A DNA stretch of 64,000 bases from Saturnia japonica (GCA_033032175.1 CM065322.1:6882001-6946000); one strand, 5' to 3'. Positions 1-9,359 are shown, numbered from the stretch's first letter. Notes: generated from the sequence alone by a model not told the origin. Program-made: numbers and translations.

Positions 1-508
1 GATAGTAGGATGCGTCCTATGTGGATCGATAGATGTCGCTATGTGTCGCTACGTAGTTGTGTCGATGCGTTGATGCGTCAGTTGTGGCGAGAGATGTCGC
101 TACAATTGGTACCTATATTTTTAATTAAATAACTAACTCGGCTCTGCTTGCGTGGGCTACAGTGTTAGTCAGGTTATTGTGGTAATAAGCCAGTAGATAC
201 CTATCAAAACTTATGGCGGTCGGCTTGCGCCCCCTAGGACTCTGTGCCCGGGTGCCTTGCACCCCTTGTACCTCCGGGTAAAGGCGGCCCTGATACTAAC
301 TGTGCCCCACGGTTTCAGCCACAGATCAGTAAAACAAGGGAGATTTACCTTGAAACAATAGTTGTTCGGGTTCACATGTCTCCTCGGTACAGCGAAGCTA
401 CACCTCCTTACTACACTAACACGAAAACTATAAATAGGTACGGCACAAATACTCATATTTCTCATGCACACTAAGAAATTTGCAGCAACACAAATAAAAT
501 AACTAATA
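1..508. other. Non-coding start of window, no gene recognised
   Basis: No supported gene. The first 110 bases are a loose repetition of GATGTCGCTA-like words. Positions 205-330 are GC-rich with several C-runs and look like part of a dispersed repeat, but no second copy is visible here to prove it. The short open frames on both strands have no recognisable protein content. The stretch ends at the TA dinucleotide (507-508) next to the mariner-like element. Confidence 0.5.
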
Positions 509-1755
509 CAGGTTGGGCCAGAAAGGCGTGCGATTTTAAAAACACTCTTGCGTTTGAACCTTTTGAGCGGGGGCTGCGCGGGTGGTGGAGATGAGAAGCT
601 CGGTTCTCGGAAATTCAGTTGCGATGAATCGCTTCACCGGAGCGCAGCGTGCATTCTGCTTTAAACATTATTATAAAAATGGTGATTCATGCGCTATTGT
701 TCGACGTTTATTTCGGCGTGAGTTTGGATTACATGACGTAAATCAGTGTCCGAAGGAAAGTGTGATTCGATCGTGGGTCAGAAAGTTCGAAGCTACTGGT
801 TCGACTCTCAAACAGAAGCCTAAAGGACGCCCAAGGTCAACAAGAACAGAAAACACAATTGAACAAGTTAGAGCTACAGTTCAACGTAATCCTGGTCTAT
901 CGACTCGCAAGCGATCAGCTGAACTTGTGGTGTTCAGAACATCTTTGCGTCGCATTTTATTGAAAGATTTTAATTTGCACCCGTATAAAATTCAACTTGT
1001 GCAGGAATTACTGCCAGATGACCAAATTTTACGACGAGCTTTTGTTGAAACAATGTAGGAACGCTTTCAGAGTTTCAACAATATTCTGTTCTCCGACGAA
1101 ACCCATTTTCACTTAAATGGGCATGTCAATAAACAGAATTGCCGTTACTGGGCTGCAGAGAACACACGTGCAAAACATCAAAAGCCTCTGCATTCGCCGA
1201 AAGTAACTGTTTGGGCGGCTATATCAGCAAACGGAATTATCGGACCCTATTTCTTTGAAAATCAACAAAGGCAATCTGTCACTGTAAATTCCGACCGCTA
1301 AGGGATTTTTTCTTTCCGCAACTGCAACAATTTGAAGCCTATAATCGTGCCACGTGGTTTTAACAAGATGGTGCGACATACCATACATCTAATGCTTCGT
1401 TGGCGGCCGTAAACGAAATATTTGCTGGGAAACTGATATCGCGCCGAGGTAACATTGCATGGCCGCCTAGAAGTCCGGATCTAACGCTACCGGACTTTTT
1501 CATGTGGCGATACCTGAAAAATACCTGAAAAGTAGAGTTCTACTCCAATAACCCAGCCACGACTAAGCAACAGATTGTTAAGAAACAGATGTATACAACT
1601 AGAGATGAAAAGTGGTAATCAATATAACAGTTTTAAAAAATATATGTGCTCTATTTTCTAAGGAAACATTTTGTATAAAAGTATTTTATTAGAAATACGA
1701 CTAAATGAATAATAATTATACATTTTTTGTTTACATTGCTTTACTGGCCAGTAAA
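509..1755 (+). mobile_element. Decayed DD41D (rosa-like) Tc1/mariner element, copy 1
   Basis: The left end starts just after TA (507-508) with CAGGTTGGGCCAGAAAGG, which resembles the terminal repeat of the better preserved copy at 51842-53142 (CAAGGTGTCCAGAAAGGG). The right end is poorly preserved: CTTTACTGGCC near 1739-1749 is the best partial match to the inverted end, so the right limit is approximate. The interior is a transposase pseudogene on the + strand. Tc1/mariner elements move by cut-and-paste into TA sites. This copy is dead. Confidence 0.72.
624..1617 (+). pseudogene. DD41D mariner transposase pseudogene, copy 1
   Basis: The likely original start is ATG at 624 (MNRFTGAQRAFCFKHYYKN); the open frame extends further upstream to 582. 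Codons 1-145 hold the N-terminal helix-turn-helix region (SVIRSWVRKFEATGST) and the linker RSTRTENTIE. A TAG at 1056-1058 breaks the frame, but homologous sequence continues with FSDETHFHLNGH (first catalytic Asp). There is a shift and deletion near 1300 and a stop just before QDGATYHTSN (second Asp) near 1361. The third Asp is in LPDFF near 1495, 41 residues after the second, giving the DD41D signature. It runs parallel to the copy at 51949-53026 but is more decayed. Confidence 0.85.
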
Positions 1756-2214
1756 ATGCACTTATTTATTTAATAGTTGACGTTTGGACAGTTAAGGCTT
1801 TGCGTTAAATAATGTAGTTTTAAATCAATGTATTTCTGAATAACGATTTTTACCTATAAGCATAATTAAATAGTTCTTCATAAGCGATTGGTTGAACTAA
1901 TGAACATAAATTTTATGAAAAAGATTCATTATCAATAAAATGCAGCAAGGGTTTTTATATGAATTTATCTGGCAATAATAAGCAAATATGTATAATAAAA
2001 AAATCAATTGTATAATACTATCATCCGGACAAGGTGTGGATTGTGGACAATTTAGGCCAGATGCGTTCGAACTCAACACGCCCCTGAACCATATCTCTCT
2101 TGTTTTACTGAATCTGCTGTTTCAACACATATTAAACACCGCGTCCCGTGTAGCGTATCATAATAATTGTTCTCACTTCCCGCAAGTTCAAATTGTTTTA
2201 ATTTTTCATTAACC
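1756..2214. other. AT-rich spacer without a gene
   Basis: AT-rich DNA with overlapping short open frames on both strands (1897-2079 and 1988-2212) that show no protein-like content. I see no repeat copy or gene. Confidence 0.5.
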
Positions 2215-2756
2215 CCTAAATTATGTTTTCAAATAAAATGCTTTAAAGGGCAAAGTTTAACTTACTGTAAAATTGTCTTTATGATGAAGTAACTTTTGTT
2301 TGAAAGGATTAATATGCCATGTCTAAAAATAATGCTGATAAATGAATTTTTAATCTTCATAAAAAAAAAAAAACGCTAAATACTTTATTGTGGCTTATGT
2401 ATAGGAGATAGGCATATTATACCTACTGCCGCGAACTTTTTTTAGATATAATAATGACCAATATTTTTGTAGAACATTATAATGTTTACGTCTCATTATC
2501 CATTACGCCAGCGCACGCGGATAAAGAAATTCGGGAGGGCTTCCACTGTAGAATTATTTAACAGAAATCAATATTTAAGGCTACCTGAGAGTTGTAGCCT
2601 ATATAGATAGTCCATACTATTCCTCGTGAATCTGACTATCATATACATACAAAAACAATTTTTCGAATACGACTGGTAGATTCATAGATTATCGTGTTTA
2701 AACAAACAAAAATCTTCTTCACTTTGTTATATTATAATATAAAAGTAGAGGTCGAT
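2215..2756 (-). repeat. Dispersed repeat family D, copy 1 (truncated)
   Basis: Inverted relative to copies at 20655-21297 and 36945-37600. Shared words include ATGAAGTAACTTTTGTT, a block on the CCTGAGAGTTGTAGC theme and AAACAAACAAAAATCTTCTTC. The family is about 600 bp, has no coding capacity and on its + sense ends in GTGGGGCACAGCTAGT. In this copy the outer end is interrupted at the TA where the IS630-like element begins. Confidence 0.65.
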
Positions 2757-2758
2757 TA

Positions 2759-4091
2759 GCTAAAGCTGGCACGTTCAACACATTTACAGATTGCGCTTGT
2801 GTAGTGTCTGTGAATAAGCGCGCGGCGTGACGTCACATCACGAAAAGTCTGCCCGTCTCTCTCTCGCGCGGCCTAGCTTATGAGTGTGAAGGCGAGGGTT
2901 ATTGTTTTGCTTTTGCTACTGTTTATTTATACAGAGTGGTCTTTTTGGTTTCAATTGTTAACGTCAAAAAATCAAACGGGAGATTATCACAGTAATATCA
3001 ATGCTAGTAATTATCAGAAGTGGATTGAAGAAAAACTTCTTCCAAATTTACCGCCACAGTCAGTTTTAGTAGTCGATAATGCATCGTACCATAACGTCGT
3101 ATCGGATCCAGTGCCAACATTAAATTAAAAAAAAAAGTGACATGTTAGCTTGGTTAGACAAATATATCCATCGAGAATCATATCCATCAATCCATCATAT
3201 CATATCCAGAAAGAAATACAAAACCTGTGCTATTTGACATTATTAAAAAAAAAACCAAACCATGTACAATTTGTACTTGATAAAATCCTCCAAGATCACG
3301 GACACAGTGTATTGCGCCTACCACCCTACCATCCAGAACTCAACCCAATAGAGTTACTGTGGGGTATTATTAAAGGGAAAGTTGCATCACAAAATGTTAA
3401 TTTTAACTTGAAAACTGTGGAAGAATTATTTAGAAAAGATGCGGATTCTATTACTCTTGATATGTTTAGTGACATTTGGAGAAAGACGCAAGAACATGAG
3501 AAAAATTTCCTGTAAGCGGTATTATTAAAGGCGAAAGTTTTACTGACAAACTTTATGTCTAATCTCTCTACACTCTTAGGGAACATGCCCGAGTGGAAGG
3601 GACGCGTGCCTCTCATGCTCTCATTGTACGATAAGTGATGCGGATGTAACATTACTCTTGATATGTTTACGTGCAACAATTTGGAGAAAGACGCAAGAAC
3701 ATGTCAAAAATATATTCAACTGGAACCAAAACTGGATACTTTCACTGACTCATTTATAATAACACTAGGAAATTCCGACGGCGAAACATCACGTTCTTCG
3801 AGCGATGAAAGTTTGAGTGGGGTAGAAGATTTAATTTACGAATCTGATTAAAAGAAATAATGTAATAATCATAATATGTACATAAAACAAGTAACACTAT
3901 ACATTTTTTATTTTTTATTTATCCACAATGCACCTAATTTTCCTAAAACTTAACTCTAGTCTACACTTAGACTAGAATCGCATTTTGAATAAAAATCAAA
4001 AATTCAAAATAAAAAAACTGGAAAAAATTATTGATCATGCTGTATGGTAAAATTGCATTAGTGTGAGTACTGTGAACGTGCCAGCTTTAGT
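2759..4091 (+). mobile_element. IS630/Tc1-like DNA transposon with TA target site
   Basis: Terminal inverted repeats: left CTAAAGCTGGCACGTTCA from 2760, right TGAACGTGCCAGCTTTAG ending at 4090. TA dinucleotides flank it at 2757-2758 and 4092-4093, as expected for the Tc1/mariner/IS630 group. The 1.33-kb element holds fragments of a DDE endonuclease on the + strand. It sits at the end of a family D repeat. The transposase is too broken to work. Confidence 0.85.
2945..3851 (+). pseudogene. IS630-like DDE endonuclease pseudogene
   Basis: Three frames carry one DDE_3-type domain. 2945-3120 encodes GDYHSN..NYQKWIEEKLLPNLPPQSVLVVDNASYHN, with the second catalytic Asp in VVDNASYH. After a frameshift, KKSDMLAWLDKYI continues. 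3260-3515 encodes HGHSVLRLPPYHPELNPIELLWG, with the catalytic Glu in NPIELLW. A C-terminal tail rich in Ser and acidic residues ends at 3851 (SSSDESLSGVEDLIYESD). The N-terminal DNA-binding part is missing. The segment ATTACTCTTGATATGTTTA occurs twice (near 3450 and 3650), so the end of the gene holds a partial duplication with foreign sequence between. Confidence 0.8.
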
Positions 4092-4137
4092 TAACTCTGC
4101 TTTATATAAATATAGATTAGTATAAATGTTCAGTATA

Positions 4138-4247
4138 GTTTTCGCGGCTGAGTGCCCTCTGCGCTCGCCCCCAAGTCCGGTTAAGCTGTAAAAGCCGCAG
4201 CGGCTTTAGGCCTAAGCTAACAGTGTTAGTTCAAAAAAAAAAAAAAA
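4138..4247 (+). mobile_element. 5'-truncated LINE tail (jockey-like) with target-site duplication
   Basis: A 110-bp 3' end fragment: TTCGCGGCTGAGTGCCCTCT, then AAGCTGTAAAAGCCGCAGCG and an A-run. It is flanked by GTTCAGTATA at 4128-4137 and 4248-4257, a direct target-site duplication made by target-primed reverse transcription. The same tail ends the longer copies at 15470-16555 and 47711-48540, which identifies it as the 3' UTR of that LINE. It lies just downstream of the gene at 4381-5079. Confidence 0.9.
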
Positions 4248-4338
4248 GTTCAGTATATTCTTTTGAACATTTTTAGGACTTTGTTGGTTAGTAATGATTA
4301 GTATATATTTAAAGGAAAACATATTATTATCTTAGCTA

Positions 4339-4344
4339 TTTATT
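4339..4344 (-). terminator. Poly(A) signal of the gene at 4381-5079
   Basis: AATAAA on the - strand, 37 nt past the stop codon of the 232-aa frame. Its correct spacing supports that frame as a transcribed gene. Confidence 0.55.
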
Positions 4345-4380
4345 GTATAACGGCATTTCAATTGTTTTATACTTTTAGTT

Positions 4381-5079
4381 TTAAAAATCTGGACCCCTTT
4401 TCGGATATTGAGATAACGCCCATCGATTGTTGGGTAAATAGAAACCTAAATTTGAAGGTTTGTGGTTGCTGCTTGATTTATTATCTTCTCTGTTAATAGA
4501 ACGTCTGATAGTATCTGAAGAACTAAAATCTTTTCTAGCCCTCATCATAGCTCGGCTACTATCAGGAATTTTAAACGTACCGCTAAGTTTATCTAGAAAT
4601 TGAGTACCACAGCTGATTGTTTCGATATGTCGTGCGCAAGCTTTATCCATAAGAAAATTATTTTTATTATTATCCAGCGTCTGTATCTGTTTGGCACTTC
4701 CTTTATTGCATTGTTTTTTGTTGGTACATTTACAGCTGCAGTGGTTGTCTCGTTTACGTACCATTGTAACGCAGTCATTATCTGATTTCAGAGGCCCAGT
4801 GATCAGAGTATTTGTAGATATGTCAACAAATAATTTTCTCAGGAACGTTTCTTTGGATTTTAATTTGTTTACAACTGTCTTGCTACTGTCCGTTTTATGG
4901 GGTGTAAGTTTGTTGATAACCTTTTTTTTCTCAACCACGATCGTCCGTGTAGTTCTCCCGTCAGTTCTGCTTTGGTTTTGTGGCATGAATCCGGAGCTAG
5001 CAATGGTAATATTTTTACTAGATGGATTTAAAGCAGGTTCAACTATTTCATTGCAGAGCTTTTGCGCCAAGGAAGGCAT
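4381..5079 (-). CDS. Uncharacterised 232-aa protein, single exon
   Basis: I do not recognise this protein. The frame runs from ATG (5079) to TAA (4381-4383), and an AATAAA follows at the right distance. It is hydrophilic and basic, rich in Lys, Ser and Asn, with no signal peptide or membrane segment. A small cysteine cluster (CSCKCTNKKQC, near residue 115) might bind metal, but the spacing fits no family I know. The C-terminal third holds Arg/Ser stretches (RAMMRARKDFSSSDTIRRS) and ends GFYLPNNRWALSQYPKRGPDF with aromatic residues, so the last part may be a conserved tail. An AT-rich stretch with AAATATAAAATAAAT lies just upstream of the ATG. The overlapping + strand frame is composed of Leu/Val/Phe runs and looks like a shadow. 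It could also be a retrocopy or the last exon of a longer gene. Confidence 0.55.
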   Translation of the reverse strand: MPSLAQKLCNEIVEPALNPSSKNITIASSGFMPQNQSRTDGRTTRTIVVEKKKVINKLTPHKTDSSKTVVNKLKSKETFLRKLFVDISTNTLITGPLKSDNDCVTMVRKRDNHCSCKCTNKKQCNKGSAKQIQTLDNNKNNFLMDKACARHIETISCGTQFLDKLSGTFKIPDSSRAMMRARKDFSSSDTIRRSINREDNKSSSNHKPSNLGFYLPNNRWALSQYPKRGPDF

Positions 5080-5402
5080 ATTTATTTTATATTTTTCTCA
5101 TTGGTTAGATTTATGAGATCATTAGCTGTTTATAAACATACATAATACCTACCTACCTGTTTTGTTTGCTAGGTAGGTATATGACATTATGTCCTCGGCT
5201 TGAAGTCATAGTTAGTTATTTACACAAATCCAATCATTGTAGTTGTTGTGAAAGAATTCATTATAATTTACTGTCAAACATTACAATTTAGAACTCGGAT
5301 TAATGAAGAGTATCTATACAAGTTTTGAAAGTTGACTTTTAGCTGAAGGAGTATTTGGAAAAAAGTCCCTATTAAGTACCTATCTTATCTTATTATATAG
5401 CA
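5080..5402. other. Spacer upstream of the 232-aa gene
   Basis: AT-rich DNA with CTACCTACCTG/CTAGGTAGGTA near 5150-5180, a short imperfect palindrome. No gene or strong promoter element is seen beyond the AT-rich box next to the ATG at 5079. Confidence 0.4.
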
Positions 5403-5646
5403 ATTCGGAGTTTTTGGCGGAATCTTGAAGTGACATGTTGTGGTTTTTATTTTTATTTCATTTACTTAGGATTTGACCCTATATTATGTAATATTGGTGG
5501 CATTTTGCGTGATATATTTGGTTTTTGCGCATATGTGATGTGGATTATAAATATTAACAAGAGCGTGCATTCTGGGATCACACAAAAATTCCCTAGATCG
5601 TTCTAACAAGGCGGCCACCATCTTGTTGAACGTCACTTTGTATATA

Positions 5647-5974
5647 TAGTCTGGTAAAATTAGACCAAAAAATAAGAGTAAAGTTACCTAAATTCCCACC
5701 AAGCTGAAAATCGGTAAGATTGTTTAAAATATCATTAAAAACAAAATTTGAAAGTTCCCATCTTTCCCCTGTAAGGAAAAAAATTTATTCAAGGTCAAAA
5801 AAAATGAGTTTTTCGCGATTTTCAGCAAAACGGTAAAATTTATCTTTAAAATCCCTCAGACAAAAATTATAGATCATAAAATTATCTACAAAAAATTTAT
5901 TAATATTTTTTTCTCTACGAGCCACCGTTTTTGAGATATAACGATTGAAAAAGTTGTAATCGTCATAATATGCA
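5647..5974 (+). repeat. Left long terminal inverted repeat of the CXC element
   Basis: Shares blocks with the right arm in inverse order: AAGTTACCTAAATTCCCACC, ATCTTTCCCCTGTAAGG, TTTTCGCGATTTTCAGC, GAGCCACCGTTTTTGAG. By eye the identity is high, with small indels. Confidence 0.85.
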
Positions 5975-6052
5975 TGAGTACGCCACGTATATATATATAC
6001 ATCTCTATAGTTGTAATATATGTTAAAATATTTTTCTATCGGTCATTGTAAC

Positions 6053-6476
6053 TTACACTATATTACCAAGTTCAAGTGTGGCTTGGTTATCAGCTAGACC
6101 CTACAGACTGGGGTTAGAAGTTGGTCAACAATTCATTAGAACCAGTGCACACTTTACTTCCACCTGCGCCGGAAAACTGCTGAACTCGATTTTTTGCAAC
6201 TGCAAAAAGGGATGCAGTGCTAAATGTGGTTGCAAAAAAGTCGGACTGTTCTGTTCTCCGGCATGTACACATTGTCAAGGCCGGTTGTGCTCTAATATTG
6301 AATCACCAACAGTAGAGGATCCGTTTGATTCCAACGAGGCAACATGCGATACATCGCTATTAACGCAGTTTACATGCACTCAGGATGAAGATGAAGAAGA
6401 ACAAGAACAAGAACAAGACGAACAAGAACAAGAAGATCAAGAAGAAGATTTTGAAAGTTACGACTCGGACGATTAA
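6053..6476 (+). pseudogene. C-terminal remnant of a CXC (tesmin/TSO1-like) domain protein
   Basis: From about 6058 the first frame reads YYQVQVWLGYQLDPTDWG, then a TAG where a Trp is expected, then LEPVHTLLPPAPE. A one-base shift leads into the frame that ends at 6476. That frame carries CNCKKGCSAKCGCKKVGLFC and SPACTHCQGRLC, a cysteine-rich CXC motif that in tesmin/TSO1 proteins binds DNA and zinc. An acidic Glu/Gln tail follows (EEEQEQEQDEQEQEDQEED) and ends YDSDD. From family knowledge, a block of this kind sits at the C-terminus of large multicopy insect proteins of unknown function that are probably transposon-borne. Only the tail is left here. One nonsense and one frameshift make it a pseudogene, although the last 100 codons are open. 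Confidence 0.8.
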
Positions 6477-6659
6477 ATTTCACTACTTTTTTTTAACTTT
6501 AATTGTTTTTATCTTTTCAATCTTTGCTAATATCCATTATTTTTCAATAGTTTCAAATTAAACAGGATCAAAACTGACCCGTGGAATAGGCCTACTGGGG
6601 AAACCACGTTAAAAAAAAACGCGCTAAGTACACTACCTCATAAGTGGCGAGGAAACGTG

Positions 6660-6993
6660 TGCATATTATAACGATTACAACTTTTACAACTTTTTGAATC
6701 GTTATATCTCAAAAACAGTGGCTCGTAGAAAAAAAAGTTTTAATAAATTTTTTGTAGATAATTTTATGATCTAAAATTTTTGTCTGAGGTATTTTTTTGA
6801 TAAAACTTACCGTTTTGCTGAAAATCGCGAAAAACTTATTTTTTTGACCTTTGACCTTGAATAAAATTTTTTTCCTTACAGGGGAAAGATGGGTACTTTC
6901 ATATTTTGTTTTTAATGATATTTTAAACAGTCTTACCGGTTTTCAGCTTGGTGGGAATTTAGGTAACTTCGAATGTCTAAATTGACCGGACTA
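6660..6993 (-). repeat. Right long terminal inverted repeat of the CXC element
   Basis: Inverted copy of 5647-5974. Matching blocks are GTTATATCTCAAAAACAGTG, GCTGAAAATCGCGAAAAAC, TTACAGGGGAAAGATGGG and CTTGGTGGGAATTTAGGTAA. Confidence 0.85.
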
Positions 6994-7190
6994 ATAATGT
7001 ATACTACGAAAGCTTGAGAACATTGACACTGGAAATTTTTACTAAGACTTTAAACATTGACACGGAAAACCTCACTTTGTATATTGGAAAATGTTATGAA
7101 GGCTTAAAAACATTGAAACTGGCAAGTGCTTTTGCGGCGCCCAAACATGAACAAGAAGAAGAAGTGAGCAATTCTTGTATATATATATAT

Positions 7191-8400
7191 ATATTAGGGT
7201 GGTCCATAATAAGGTTATTTTCAAATTTCTATGCTTCCAGGGACTCAAATGCTTCCAAATTGATAACAAAAAATTCCCTGAAAATTTGAGCTCTTAATAT
7301 TAACTCTAAGATAGTGCGCATTCCAATCTAAGTTTCCTATGGAAATAACATAGAAAAAATTACTTTTGTTGTTTATAATTTTATAACTTGGGAACGAATG
7401 AATTAAAAATTATAAATCATACATATTTTTATAGAGAATTTAACGCTCTACAAAAAAGGTATGTTATAATTATTCTATCAGTCTATTGGTTTAAAAGTTA
7501 TTCAACGTCAAAATTTAATTTTCATATTAAATATTGTAATTGGTTTCTCGGACACGGCTCCAACGTTTTAGATGAAATTTTGTATTTTGATAATATTTTG
7601 CATTACATGTTTACCTAGATAGGTATTTTTTTTTATTTTTAAGCACCGATCATAGCTCGGTCACCCAGATTTTGTACTTATTAAATAAGAATTATTATTT
7701 TCAAATTGAACAACCGTGATTCAAGTTTTTGGATTAAAGAGAAATCAATTTAAATTAAAGTTCATCAAAGAAGATGGTATAAAAAAAATTTAATGGTCAG
7801 AACAGCTGTAAAGAAAAGGGTAGAGTTCCATTGACGTCACTGGATATCGGAGATGCAAATTAATACATGTGAAAAATTATGCGTGAACATTGTCGTTACA
7901 TTGGTCGATTATTACCTACACGATGCAGTTCTATTCATATAAAAGAATCAAATAATGTATACCACGATTGTTCTTAGCTGGAAATCATTCTAATAGAAGA
8001 CTACTTACTGCAATCTATAAAGTCTATAATATTATTGTTAAAAAGACATAAGTAGGTACAATCAATCTTTTTTTGTCAGTAGGTAATATCGTTTTCATCC
8101 TGTGAGTTTATCTTTTCTTTAAATATGCTATGCTAATTAAAAGTAATAACATCATAAGTTATGTTATAGGTAATATTATATTAATTATCTCGAAATTTTT
8201 GGAATCGTGCAGAATGTACTCGAAAACAGCGAGTATAATGACATAGGTTCGAGGAAGCATTATTTATAGACGCGCATATATTTCTTATCGCTTGGATCGC
8301 GTAAACAAACAATGATCTAAAAATAAATAGTTCCAGTTCTTTTAAAAACGATGACTCATGTTGTTTACAACCGAGTTCAAGTACCTTTTAGAGATTTCCG
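7191..8400. other. AT-rich stretch with a family F repeat relic
   Basis: No gene is supported. After a short (TA)n run at 7180-7193 comes AGGGTGGTCCA, like a transposon end, with no partner found. The segment 7565-7625 (TTAGATGAAATTTTGTATTTTGATAATATT then TTTACCTAGATAGG, written in pieces) recurs at 14015-14075, which defines a small dispersed repeat I call family F. The open frames in this stretch are AT-rich and not protein-like. Confidence 0.45.
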
Positions 8401-8410
8401 GATCGTCTCA

Positions 8411-8700
8411 TTTGACTATAAAAGCGCGCCGTACCTCGACCCGGACACTTCCAAGTTCAGTGAAGCTGTAAAAGCCGCAGCGGCTTCAGGGCTCCTAAGG
8501 CTAACAGTGTAGTCAGATCTAAAAAAAAAAAAAGACCCGGACACTGTTCTACCTTCGAAAGCGAAGTGAAAACCACAAGCGATCTAAAAGAAGATATCTA
8601 AAAGTGGACCATAGAAGAGGCAACTGTAAGAACCTCAAGCATATATTTGAAGAAGCGATTTGTGTGTTTGTTTGATTTTGTATCTTTGGATTACGAATAA
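8411..8700 (+). promoter_or_regulatory. TATA-type promoter with downstream poly(A) signal; possible solo LTR
   Basis: GACTATAAAAGCG at 8414-8426 is a strong TATA box. AATAAA near 8696 lies about 280 bp downstream. The sequence between has no long open frame. A TATA box and a close poly(A) signal without coding sequence fit a solo LTR of a retrotransposon, or a short non-coding transcript. No LTR partner or clear TG..CA ends were found. A LINE tail is inserted 27 bp after the TATA box. Confidence 0.4.
8450..8533 (+). mobile_element. LINE tail insertion with perfect 12-bp target-site duplication
   Basis: An 84-bp piece of the jockey-like LINE 3' end (GTGAAGCTGTAAAAGCCGCA onward) ending in 13 A. 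Both flanks carry GACCCGGACACT (8438-8449 and 8534-8545). Removing the insert and one copy restores a continuous sequence downstream of the TATA box. The perfect duplication suggests a fairly recent event. Confidence 0.92.
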
Positions 8701-8722
8701 ATTATTTACGCAATAGATAACA

Positions 8723-8761
8723 GCATTTTATTTCTATTTATTTTTATTATTATTATTTTTC

Positions 8762-8792
<31 letters not shown>

Positions 8793-8800
8793 TTTTTTTA
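8723..8800. repeat. Low-complexity (TTA)n-like microsatellite
   Basis: T-rich tract with repeated TTATTA units and T-runs. No other feature is seen here. Confidence 0.85.
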
Positions 8801-9359
8801 CCCACGGGTGCAACAATATCATCATTCAAAAAGTCAAATCAAAATCCGAAAATTATTTATTCAATAAATACAATAAATGGTTTTATTAGAAAGTAGAATC
8901 TATTAAATTATACATATAATTTTAATTTTTTTTCGTAGAAGGGTAGTGGGTTTTGGGAATAGATTCGTTCTTAGTTTGTCAAGCAGATGCTTTCGCACGC
9001 ATTTTTTTTTAAAATCTGAAATATCACGCTACTACTCATGGAACGCATCATCGAAATAGTTTTAGCGTGTGAAACAAGGAACATCAGTTGACATGACTTT
9101 ATGTATTTGCTACATCTATGGTTTAGACGCTCTTGGTCGCATCTAAACTGTGCATCTAAATAACGAAGAATGTTTCTATCTTCGGTTGTTATTGGTGAAT
9201 GTTCGTGGTCTGACGTCGTTGTAAAACTGCGAACCGTTAATAAGCATCTTTCCATGAGGCGTGTTCTCTTACAGTCGCTTGAGAACGATTCCCAATATAC
9301 ATATATACACATATACAATATACGATTACAATACGCCTAAAGAATCCGTCATATCTTCA
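8801..9359. other. Spacer left of the Helitron relic
   Basis: No gene is supported. A 115-aa frame on the - strand (8971-9318) has no recognisable domain. Because the next 560 bp are Helitron helicase on the + strand, this stretch may be decayed upstream Helitron sequence. Confidence 0.35.

Larger units (their letters stand above)
5647..6993 (+). mobile_element. Long-TIR DNA element carrying a CXC-domain gene remnant
   Basis: Inverted repeats of about 330 bp (5647-5974 and 6660-6993) enclose about 685 bp. The ends read TAGTCTGGTAAAATTAGAC and, inverted, TAGTCCGGTCAATTTAGAC. The only coding material is the end of a CXC-domain protein on the + strand. The flanks share ATA (5644-5646 and 6994-6996), a possible short target duplication. 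It interrupts a family C repeat. No transposase is present, so it is non-autonomous. I cannot assign a superfamily from the ends. Confidence 0.8.
5403..7190 (+). repeat. Dispersed repeat family C, copy 1, split by a nested element
   Basis: The left part, 5403-5646, carries GGAGTTTTTGGCGG, GACATGTTGTGGTTTTT, GCATTCTGGGATC and a CCACCATCTTGTT block. The right part, 6994-7190, carries AACATTGACACTGGAAA, TATTGGAAAATGTTATG and GGCAAGTGCTTTTGCGGCG. The same order without interruption is seen at 10725-11090 (+) and 42900-43225 (-), so the 1.35 kb between is a later insertion. The repeat has no coding capacity, so it is probably a non-autonomous element of unknown class. Confidence 0.8.

Noticed and set aside
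210..475. Overlapping frames of 86 and 76 codons
   Set aside because: GC-rich repeat-like DNA; neither strand shows a domain or a splice context.
4691..5116. 141-codon + strand frame
   Set aside because: It is the antisense shadow of the 232-aa gene. Its Leu/Val/Phe runs come from the reverse complement of Lys/Asn/Glu codons.
8971..9318. 115-codon - strand frame
   Set aside because: No recognisable content; it adjoins a + strand Helitron relic and may be its decayed upstream part read backward.
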